The notes under the pieces are model-generated. The model searched no databases, was not told the origin of the DNA, and worked only from the letters and a program-made list of their open reading frames with translations. Positions 56,550-64,000 of a stretch of DNA of 64,000 nt are shown here, piece after piece (position 1 is the stretch's first letter; every line of letters starts with the position of its first letter). Both the position numbers and the translations under genes were made by a program. This DNA comes from Galdieria sulphuraria (taxonomy: Eukaryota; Rhodophyta; Bangiophyceae; Galdieriales; Galdieriaceae), in the NCBI RefSeq assembly GCF_000341285.1, contig NW_005178462.1:131890-195889 (forward strand). Direction: 5' to 3'.

Positions 56550-59327
56550 CTATAAAGATGGTTGATTCACATACAAGTTTGGGTCCACATTGTTGTTTCT
56601 ACACCAAGAAATGAAGCGGCTCTGCAGTTTTTCATCTAAATACAAAGATACGGCTTTCATTGCGTTCACGATGGTAATCACATCTTCAATACTACCGTTT
56701 CTCATAGCAGCATGTAATAATGGTCTATAAGCTATAGGTCCCTTGGGTTGTCTTCCTTTCTTTACAGCTTCCTTCAAATATTTTACACCTTGCACAGTAT
56801 CGTTTCTTCTTCCTGCACATGCCATCAAATAGACATAAGTATATACATCAGGACGTATATTCGACGCTATCATTTCGGAATATATCTCTTCAGCTTTCAT
56901 AAAGACACCCAAACGATAAGCTGCTTGTAACCTTAGATTGAAAGTATAAATATCGGGTCTCACATTACTCTTACGAATGGCATTTACAATGCTATCAATA
57001 TAAACATAATGTTGACCTCGTAACGCAATATCCAAAAGTGTATTGAAAGTTATCAAATTAGGTTGAATGCCACGAGAAACCATTTCTTCCACAAGTTTAA
57101 ATCCTTGCATTAAGTGACCCTGAGACAATAAAGCTTTAAGGCGAATATTGTACGTGGCAGTAGAAGGCTGAAATCCTGAAGCTAAGGACTCTTGAAAGAA
57201 ACGTTCTGCTTCATCTAAACGATTATTTTCTACAAAGGCATTGAGTAAGTTGTTATATGTTGTATCATCCAAACTCTCCAAGGATGTCTCTGAGGCTCTT
57301 ATGCGAAATACTTCAAAAGCATCATCCAGGTATCCTGAACGACCCAATCCGTTGATCACAGTGTCGTAAGTTACTCGACTGAGTTTTGGAGAACCCTCTG
57401 TTCTGAGTTTCTTAAATAGCTCAATTGCCTTGAAAGGATCATTCACTCGAAAATATGCATCAATGATAGGACAAAATGTCGACTCGTCTGGAGAAAATCC
57501 ATACATTCTCTGTCGTTCAACCATTTCAAGGGCACGTTCCACTTGTGGTGGATTCATTTTGCAATACAGGTTGATCAAGATATTGTAAGTCTTTCCATTC
57601 GGTAATGCCAAAGAGCCCATATTTCCATTACTCATTTCTAAAAACAAATGTTCTGCACGAGATATATCGTGATGCTTTGCACAAGAAACCAAAAAAGTAT
57701 TACATAAAGCCGTATCCAGACCAACATTATACTCTTGGGCTTGTCTAACTAGCCTTTCTGCGGTTTCGAGATCCCCTAAAGAACCAGCTCCATTTACCAA
57801 AGTGTTGTACATATGAGCATCCATAACATAACCTTCTTGCTGCAAATGTTCATACACCTTGAGAGCAAGGTCAAAGCGATTGCTACGAACACATGCCTGT
57901 AAAAGAGAACTATAAACATAACTATCAGGAAACACACCCCATAAAGACATAGAATCTAAAACACCAAAAGCACTGCCAAGTTGTCCTCGTTTACTATACA
58001 AATTGATCAACTGCGAGAACCATCGAGGTCTTATCGTTACTCCTGCACAAAACATGCAATAAAGAATATGTTCTACAAGGTCCATCTTTTCTCTGTTAAA
58101 ACATTCAAGCAACACAATGTCATATAGCCAAGAACGTGGACTGACATGCTTATCCAACTTGAGAACTGAACTCTGAAAAAGTTGAGCCGAATTAGAATGG
58201 TTCTCCGTAGTTTCAATACTATTCTTTTGTTCTTCTACTACATCAGAAATAACGTTAAAGCTTTCTTCCCAAATCTTAAACATGCTATCCAGTTCTTCTT
58301 TGGCATTAGCTTGCTCAATACCTTGCAGCAATTCTTGTTTAATAGTATCTCGAATTTCACGCTGTTGATTTAAATATTCAGCGGAGTGCTTCGTTCTGAA
58401 TCGATTTGCAGAGTTTGCATTTTCATCAAAATCAACACTCATCTCCAAACGAGAATTGTCCATATTCAACAAGTGATGACTATCTTGTTCTGTTGTTCCT
58501 GTAGTTGTTTCATTGACAATCGAATCAACACATCGGGATACAATCTCGTCTCCATCTGTGACATCCTGCAGCTCCTGTAAAGAATAATCGATATGACTCT
58601 CCGAAAGAAAGCTCTCTGGTAACCAATTGTTTTCCCTATTGCTTATAGCAACCCGAAATTCACCACTACCCCAGAGAGAGTCACCGGATAAAGGAGAAGA
58701 AAATCTTAAAGTATTCTCCTTTGAGTCGAAAATATTCTTTGTCATATCTGTCGAAAACTCCGTAGAATGGACTCCATCAACAAACTCTTCCGGCAACGAA
58801 TTGGCAACTGTTCCGGTGTTTGGTTGAGCTTCACCGTGAGCCATTTCCCTTGAGTCTAAAAGGTCTTCATAATCTTTACCATTCAGCCGTGTATCAATAG
58901 AAAAACGGCGACACAAAAACAACGAGCCTTCTGAACAAAATATCCTACCTCGACCTGAATTTTCTGAGTCAGCGAGAGCTAGCGCAACTCTCCATTTGCC
59001 AGTAGTTTCAGTCAAGGGACCCAGTTCCTCACTGTCTTTAGTTGTGTTCGAATTACTGACATAGACGGAACTAGAAGGCCAAGAGGTATGGGAATTGGAA
59101 ATAATACAAGAACCAGGAGCAAACTGAGTGGCGTCTATACAACTTTTCCAAGGTGAAGAAAGCCCGTTACCAGAAGATGAAGAAAGACTGGAAATCGTAC
59201 CAACTACTGAGGAGTTGTTTAAGCGCGCATTGGCTCCAAATCTTGTTTCTGTTCTTGAACGTTTTTCAGTACGGTGTAATAAAACAGTGCGCGCAGCACG
59301 AAGAGAACGTGCTGCTGAAACGTACAT
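56550..59327 (-). CDS. Pentatricopeptide repeat (PPR) protein, organelle RNA factor
   Basis: This intronless gene encodes about 925 residues from the ATG at 59327. The first 60 residues (MYVSAARSLRAARTVLLHRT...) look like an organelle transit peptide. A Ser/Glu-rich region of about 350 residues follows. The C-terminal half carries at least ten 35-residue PPR motifs, for example DSYVYSSLLQACVRSNRFDL, DAHMYNTLVNGAGSLGDLE, NGKTYNILINLYCKMNPPQ, SRVTYDTVINGLGRSGYLDD, STATYNIRLKALLSQGHLM and DVYTYVYLMACAGRRND. They are P-class repeats without E or DYW ends. Such proteins bind single-stranded RNA in plastids or mitochondria for processing, stability or translation. The RNA target is not inferable by eye. 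It is divergent to an RRM gene, with 71 bases between starts. Confidence 0.92.
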   Translation of the reverse strand: MYVSAARSLRAARTVLLHRTEKRSRTETRFGANARLNNSSVVGTISSLSSSSGNGLSSPWKSCIDATQFAPGSCIISNSHTSWPSSSVYVSNSNTTKDSEELGPLTETTGKWRVALALADSENSGRGRIFCSEGSLFLCRRFSIDTRLNGKDYEDLLDSREMAHGEAQPNTGTVANSLPEEFVDGVHSTEFSTDMTKNIFDSKENTLRFSSPLSGDSLWGSGEFRVAISNRENNWLPESFLSESHIDYSLQELQDVTDGDEIVSRCVDSIVNETTTGTTEQDSHHLLNMDNSRLEMSVDFDENANSANRFRTKHSAEYLNQQREIRDTIKQELLQGIEQANAKEELDSMFKIWEESFNVISDVVEEQKNSIETTENHSNSAQLFQSSVLKLDKHVSPRSWLYDIVLLECFNREKMDLVEHILYCMFCAGVTIRPRWFSQLINLYSKRGQLGSAFGVLDSMSLWGVFPDSYVYSSLLQACVRSNRFDLALKVYEHLQQEGYVMDAHMYNTLVNGAGSLGDLETAERLVRQAQEYNVGLDTALCNTFLVSCAKHHDISRAEHLFLEMSNGNMGSLALPNGKTYNILINLYCKMNPPQVERALEMVERQRMYGFSPDESTFCPIIDAYFRVNDPFKAIELFKKLRTEGSPKLSRVTYDTVINGLGRSGYLDDAFEVFRIRASETSLESLDDTTYNNLLNAFVENNRLDEAERFFQESLASGFQPSTATYNIRLKALLSQGHLMQGFKLVEEMVSRGIQPNLITFNTLLDIALRGQHYVYIDSIVNAIRKSNVRPDIYTFNLRLQAAYRLGVFMKAEEIYSEMIASNIRPDVYTYVYLMACAGRRNDTVQGVKYLKEAVKKGRQPKGPIAYRPLLHAAMRNGSIEDVITIVNAMKAVSLYLDEKLQSRFISWCRNNNVDPNLYVNQPSL

Positions 59328-59398
59328 GAGACTGAATGAATGAAGAGGGAATACGAGGACGACTTGAAATATTTCCGTAGTTGGTTGAGGGCCATTTG
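59328..59398. promoter_or_regulatory. Divergent space between PPR and RRM-protein start codons
   Basis: Seventy-one bases separate the two start codons and must contain or overlap both promoters. No defined element was recognised. Confidence 0.35.
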
Positions 59399-61755
59399 AT
59401 GATGACTGAAGCAAATACGGACTGGAATGAACCTCGGCAAGAAAATGAAGCTTGTGTAGATAATCAAAAAGTTCAAGATACTCAAGGTGTAGATATTGTA
59501 CAAGGAGAACCGAAAGAAAGATTGGCGGAACAGGAAAACGTGGACTGCGATAAAGAGGAAGACCGAGAATGCACATCACAGTCTCTAAGGTTGGTTGAAG
59601 CTGCTAAAGCTGCCCTTGTGGCTGCCGCAGCCCTTAGAGACGAACAACTGTCTTCTAATGTTCAAAAAGAATCTGCGGAAGGTTTATCACTTGATACGGA
59701 TATTGACACTTGCTTGCCACATTTTGAAGGGGATTCCGGGAGTCCCGACAACACTGTAACCGAACAGCAAGTTACTATCCCAAATATTCAGCAAAGCGTT
59801 TTCAATGAAAGGACAAAGTTGGAGCTACAAGAAAGGGAAAATGCCAATCAAGGGGAAAGTATTGATGTTGAAGCCACAAACAGTGATGTTGAGCGTGGTG
59901 CCCAAAATGAAGCAGTTAATGCGTTGCTTTGTAACAAAACTGCTTTGGAAAGCCAATGTTCCATTGCAGCAATATGCAGTGAGAACACTACAACTTCCAA
60001 CACCTTTGTCCCATCTTCACCTCAGCTTACAGAGTCCTATTCTGAACAGTCGAAAAAAGCGGAAGGTAGTAACTCTTCTAGCGCGAAAGAAAGTAGCTCT
60101 TATATTGCGAAGAGTTCTTTCAACAGACCAGCTGACAGTCGTGTATTTATTGGCAACTTGGCTTCTGAAAGAACAACTGTTGCTGAACTTGTTTCTATTT
60201 TTTCAAAGTATGGCAATCTGATTGAAGAGCCTGTTATCCGTCGTTCGTTCGGTTTTGTTCAATATGATAATGCAGATTCAGCGTACAGAGCTATTGAAGC
60301 TGAACAGGGAAGAGTCATCGGTGGAATGCCAATTGATTTGAGTCTCGCAGACAATAGAGACTCTCGAAGGAACCCAAGGACACATTCTGTTGTTGGTCCA
60401 GATAAGTCGCGAAAGAACACAGGGACAGATCGTTTCAATCCCTATGAACGTGCTGGTAGACCAAACACAATTGGAAGACCTGCAAGACAATCTAAAGGTT
60501 TGTTTGTTTAGAATTCAAGAGTTATTGGTTTCAAATATTGAAATTTGATGATATAGGCAATTTTCGGAGGCCTAGACGATTTGACTCTCGAAATGGTGTT
60601 GCTGTTCGTGTCCTAGTTATGGGACAGCATGCCAGAGGTTATGCGCACAGTTGCGAAGCCACTATTCGAGCTTTCCTAGGCCTTCAAACTGATGTTGTAT
60701 ATATAGAAGCGAATAAGCTGGGAGACTCTTTGGAACTGGCAAAGGAACAGTTAGTGCCATACGTTATTGTTGTGAATTCCAAGGATGAGAGAGAAGGTTC
60801 CTGTTCTCTTCGAATTTTGGATTTTGAAGGATATCAGAAGGTGAAAGGTGGATCATTACCCTTTCGAGAAGTTTTAAATATCATTGTTGAAGAGGAAGAT
60901 TTAGAACAACAAGTCATTATGAATATGAATGCCTTAGCACCACTTGGTTTTCCAGGTGGAGTAGACACGACATCGAATCCAAGTGGCAATTCGCGTAGTT
61001 CTGGTCGCTCTGGAAATGCAAGAGCGGCTCGCGACTCTCATCGAAACTTATCACAGTCGTCAACATCCGTAACCTATCCCACTTATTCTAATCTTCCTGG
61101 CAATACTCAAGCTTGGCCTATGTATGGCGCCGTTTCGAATAGTCCAGGATCCAATATCAGTTCAATGGGTTTGTCAGGTCAGCCTTCATCCTTAATGACA
61201 ATGCAGAATCAATCGTTGCATTTGAATCCGCAACAGCAGCCGATGACACAAAATTTGGGTTATCTCCAAAATCAGGCTCAAACAAATGTTGGCATCTCAA
61301 GTGCCACTCCTTATGCGTCATTATTGAATAGTCTCTCTATGCTTCAACAGTCGCAGAATTCGTCACAGCCAGGAATTCCTTCCTCAGGACAGTATAGCAT
61401 GTCCAACATATTACCTTCTGGACAGCAAACTGTGGATCTTGCAAAGGTAGCGAATACTTTATCTTCGCTTTCTCAGTTTCAACAGCAACCGCCACCTATG
61501 ACTCGACCGTCGAATTATTCACAAACAGCAGTTTCTTCAGGATATAACATTGCAAACATGCTTCAATCCCTTCAAAATAGTACATTGCCTAATGTTTCTT
61601 CTGGCATTCCATCAATATCATCTCAGTTACCAGGATCTTCATCTGCTACCGTGCCTACGAATCTCCTTCAACTATTGCAACAAGCTCAAGCTCACGTTGC
61701 GATGGCACAGCAACAACAACAACAACAGTCCAATCCTTCGCAAACTCGTCGTTAA
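59399..61755 (+). CDS. RRM protein with anticodon-binding-like domain and Gln/Ser-rich tail
   Basis: Two exons are separated by an intron at about 60501-60559. Residues 1-240 are acidic and low complexity (MMTEANTDWNEPRQENEACV...). An RRM follows (SRVFIGNLASERTTVAELVS, RRSFGFVQYDNADSAYRAIE), then an Arg-rich linker. Exon 2 encodes a domain starting AVRVLVMGQHARGYAHSCEA, with VVYIEANKLGDSLELAKEQL, PYVIVVNSKDEREGSCSLRI and PFREVLNIIVEEED. This resembles the class II tRNA-synthetase anticodon-binding fold found in NCOA5-like RNA-binding proteins. The last 250 residues are Ser/Gln/Pro-rich and end in a seven-glutamine run (61708-61728). A nuclear RNA-processing or transcription role is plausible but inferred. 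Confidence 0.78.
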
Positions 61756-61990
61756 CAATCCATATCTTATTCTTTGTTGAATGGAATTAATTAGGCAGAC
61801 TGGAAAGAATGCTTCTTTTCAAATAAAAATGACCTACAAGGCAACCACTTATTTTTCTCTTTATTCTACTGATATTGCGACTATATTGTTTTTGATATCA
61901 ATTGTTTCGAGACAAAAACCCCCACAAAAGTTGAAATGGCCTCGTCTTTTAACCCACAAAAGGACGAGGATCCTTTGAAAAAGCCTCTCT

Positions 61991-64000
61991 CTATACAGAA
62001 TCCCCTTTCCCTTCTAATGATACTGAACCTAATGACACTGATTTGTCCTGGGTACAAAGAAAAAGTTCGATGTATCTCTTTCCAATATGTGCATGCTGTA
62101 ATTGAGATACTGCGTTACGAGCCTCTTCCTCTGTACCAAAGGTCACCCATGCTTCTCCTGAAGGTCTGCCCATCTTATCAAAACCAAGTACTACGTCTGA
62201 TTCCGTGATATGAAAGTCCGAAAAGAAAAACTGAATGTCCGATATGGTAGCTCTGAATGGCAAACCTCTCATTCTTACCGTTCTGTTTGGAATAATGTGA
62301 CTTTTTGGTATATTTGACTTCCAGGATGAAGCATCCCAACCCCTTCCGACAGATTCCCACGTAAGCAACTCATTGCTTTTAGTATTAGGATTTGAAAAGG
62401 TAGATTTTGCTGAGGATGAATTGGCAATAGAAGACGCTGCACTCGTGATCGTTGAACAAAGATTACTTCCCAATAACGCCGATACTTCTGCTTCTGAGGC
62501 TTCAAATAACTCCACATAACGACTACCCATGTAAAGTTTATCTTTCTTCTTCAAAGCATCATTTCTTTCATCAACACTAGAAAACTGAACAAAGGCTTCA
62601 CCTTTTGGGCGATCCAATCCGTTGTTTACAAAATAAATTCCTCCAGGAACGATACGATATTCTGCAAAGAACGTTGTGATATCAGATACAGTAGTATCAA
62701 ATGGAAGACCACGAATACGAAGAAAAGAGCAAGTTGAGGCATCACTATTGAGGACGCTACGTGATGAAGTACCTACACTATTCTCACAAACAGTAGCTTC
62801 AATAGCTGCCCGTGCTACTGGGCCTCCATGTCGTTCGATTGTATTCAACATTTCCATCAAAGAGCTACGAAATAATTCGATATATCTCTTTCCCATCATT
62901 TGTTTATGTCGTTGTAAAGCTTTGTTTAAAGCGTCTTCAGAGGCAAATTCCACAAAGGCTTCACCTATAGGATGTCCATCTTGATTCTGCACAATGTGAA
63001 TACCTCCATTAGATCTACAACCTGCAATTTCTATGCCATCGAAGAAACGAGCAACTTGATCTGCAGACGCAGAAAATGGTAGTCCTCTCATTCTAATAAT
63101 GAAAAAAGGTTTACTATCGTCTATGGAGGAAACATTGGAATAGGTTGTCCTCGAAAAAGGTGCCAAGGAAGTGCTTCTTCCATTTTGCCGAGAAAGAACA
63201 GTCGACATTTCTTGTGGAGTCGACTTGAAGACTTCGATATACCGATGACCCAAAACTTGACGATGGAGTTCCAACGCTCTATTAACATCATCTACACTCA
63301 ACAATTGCACAAATGCCTCACCTCTTGGCTTTCCTTGTTGATTTAAGACAAAGTGAACAGCACAAGGAATGACTTGAGCTCCTTCTAGAAAATTCAAAAC
63401 GTCTTCTTTGGTAGCCGACCAAGGCAAACCACGCAAACGAATTATACTCCCTGTTGGTACACCAGCTGCAACAGGAGAAGCTTCAATAGCAGAGCCCAAA
63501 AGAGAAGAAGATTGCAAATCATAGGGTATCGGAATGGCTGGTAACGGAACTGCCAAGTGAACACCACCATTTCCGACTGAGGGTAGACCCCCTTTGAACC
63601 ACTCTTCATTAGAGATGAGTTCTGGAACTGAAAAAACATAACCTTGCAGAAGCATTTGAGTAATTATAGCTGCAATACTGTAACAATCTTCTAGCCCGTT
63701 ATTTGCCGTAACCAAAGGGATATCCAGAAAGTTGGTCATAATCTGCCTATCTCTTGGAATAGGTCCTTGTGGGAAACAACGACGAAACTCCACTCTAAGG
63801 TCAAAAAATACCCTGTAGTGATGTGCAAGTTTAATATTCTTCCTGGAAGCCTCAACTAACAAAAGGTGTCTAAGATCCCAAGGCCCGTCGGTCAATAAAC
63901 AAAAGCTTTTCCCAGTTGTACTGAATTTCTCAAAAATAAAGTTGTCAAAATATAAAACAGCTTCCCTTAAATTTTGTGCTATAACAACGTCTTTACTTCC
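61991..64000 (-). CDS. ESRP/hnRNP F-H-like protein with four RRMs, 5' partial
   Basis: The gene runs off the right edge and reading is open to base 64000. The visible N-terminal part (REAVLYFDNFIFEKF, CLLTDGPWDLRHLLLVEASR, HYRVFFDLRVEFRRCFP) resembles the DnaQ-like RNase H-fold region of ESRP/Fusilli proteins. Four quasi-RRMs follow: RLRGLPWSATKEDVLNFLEG, RMRGLPFSASADQVARFFDG, RIRGLPFDTTVSDITTFFAE and RMRGLPFRATISDIQFFFSD. Each has a matching GEAFV or GEAWV and a YIE/VELF end. The protein ends LEGKGDSV. Animal ESRPs regulate alternative splicing and normally have three such RRMs. In an intron-dense genome a splicing role is plausible, though not shown by sequence. Confidence 0.85.
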   Translation of the reverse strand, partial: GSKDVVIAQNLREAVLYFDNFIFEKFSTTGKSFCLLTDGPWDLRHLLLVEASRKNIKLAHHYRVFFDLRVEFRRCFPQGPIPRDRQIMTNFLDIPLVTANNGLEDCYSIAAIITQMLLQGYVFSVPELISNEEWFKGGLPSVGNGGVHLAVPLPAIPIPYDLQSSSLLGSAIEASPVAAGVPTGSIIRLRGLPWSATKEDVLNFLEGAQVIPCAVHFVLNQQGKPRGEAFVQLLSVDDVNRALELHRQVLGHRYIEVFKSTPQEMSTVLSRQNGRSTSLAPFSRTTYSNVSSIDDSKPFFIIRMRGLPFSASADQVARFFDGIEIAGCRSNGGIHIVQNQDGHPIGEAFVEFASEDALNKALQRHKQMMGKRYIELFRSSLMEMLNTIERHGGPVARAAIEATVCENSVGTSSRSVLNSDASTCSFLRIRGLPFDTTVSDITTFFAEYRIVPGGIYFVNNGLDRPKGEAFVQFSSVDERNDALKKKDKLYMGSRYVELFEASEAEVSALLGSNLCSTITSAASSIANSSSAKSTFSNPNTKSNELLTWESVGRGWDASSWKSNIPKSHIIPNRTVRMRGLPFRATISDIQFFFSDFHITESDVVLGFDKMGRPSGEAWVTFGTEEEARNAVSQLQHAHIGKRYIELFLCTQDKSVSLGSVSLEGKGDSV

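Noticed and set aside
1-64000. tRNA, rRNA, transposon, CRISPR or virus-like sequences
   Set aside because: Scanning by eye found no T-loop/anticodon arms, terminal repeats, transposase motifs or repeat-spacer arrays. Absence is not proven without a covariance or repeat search.

Overview
The window is nuclear DNA from a photosynthetic eukaryote. I think it is a unicellular red alga of the Cyanidiophyceae, probably Galdieria or a close relative. The reasons are: genes packed tens of bases apart on both strands; many very short GT-AG introns (about 32-60 nt); AT-rich spacers; nuclear genes for plastid FtsZ, phosphoribulokinase and cyanobacterial-type DUF1995 and DUF3598 proteins; and ordinary eukaryotic genes (eIF3a, CSTF2, THADA, the GATOR1 subunit Iml1). 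The genus is inferred from gene style, not from a database match.

Layout, left to right. 1-6.5 kb: mitochondrial carrier (cut by the left edge), NDUFS4, CKS1, eIF3a, COX16. 6.6-13.6 kb, all minus: BAG6-like, DUF1995, WD40 protein. 13.7-26.6 kb: Iml1/DEPDC5, an amino-acid transporter, DUF3598 protein, thiol methyltransferase, COX18/Oxa1-like, TRM7/FTSJ1. 26.6-37.8 kb is a run of central-carbon and organelle genes: transketolase, glucose-6-phosphate isomerase, succinate dehydrogenase Fe-S subunit, FtsZ, citrate synthase, phosphoribulokinase. 37.8-47 kb: DnaJ-type zinc-finger protein, CSTF2, FAD oxidoreductase, casein kinase 1, P4-ATPase. 47-64 kb: THADA/TRM732, UBC7-type E2, lipoyl synthase, PPR protein, an RRM plus anticodon-binding-like protein, and an ESRP-like four-RRM protein cut by the right edge.

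Functional links. Several products serve respiration: NDUFS4, SDHB, COX16, COX18, the ADP/ATP-type carrier, and perhaps citrate synthase and lipoyl synthase. Others serve the plastid: PRK, transketolase, FtsZ, and probably the DUF1995, DUF3598 and DnaJ-type proteins. TRM7 and THADA are known in yeast and animals as catalytic and helper subunits of one tRNA 2'-O-methyltransferase, and both are encoded here. BAG6 and UBC7 both belong to protein quality control in other eukaryotes.

I saw no transposon, virus-like element, CRISPR array, rRNA or tRNA gene. The window looks like ordinary, extremely compact core genome. The main points of interest are gene architecture (overlapping or abutting genes, a GC-AG intron, a 32-nt intron) and odd domain structures (tail-less FtsZ, Iml1 without room for a DEP domain, an ESRP-like protein with four RRMs). 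Intron borders were placed by eye from protein-family similarity and GT/AG sites. Starts were set at the first plausible in-frame ATG.
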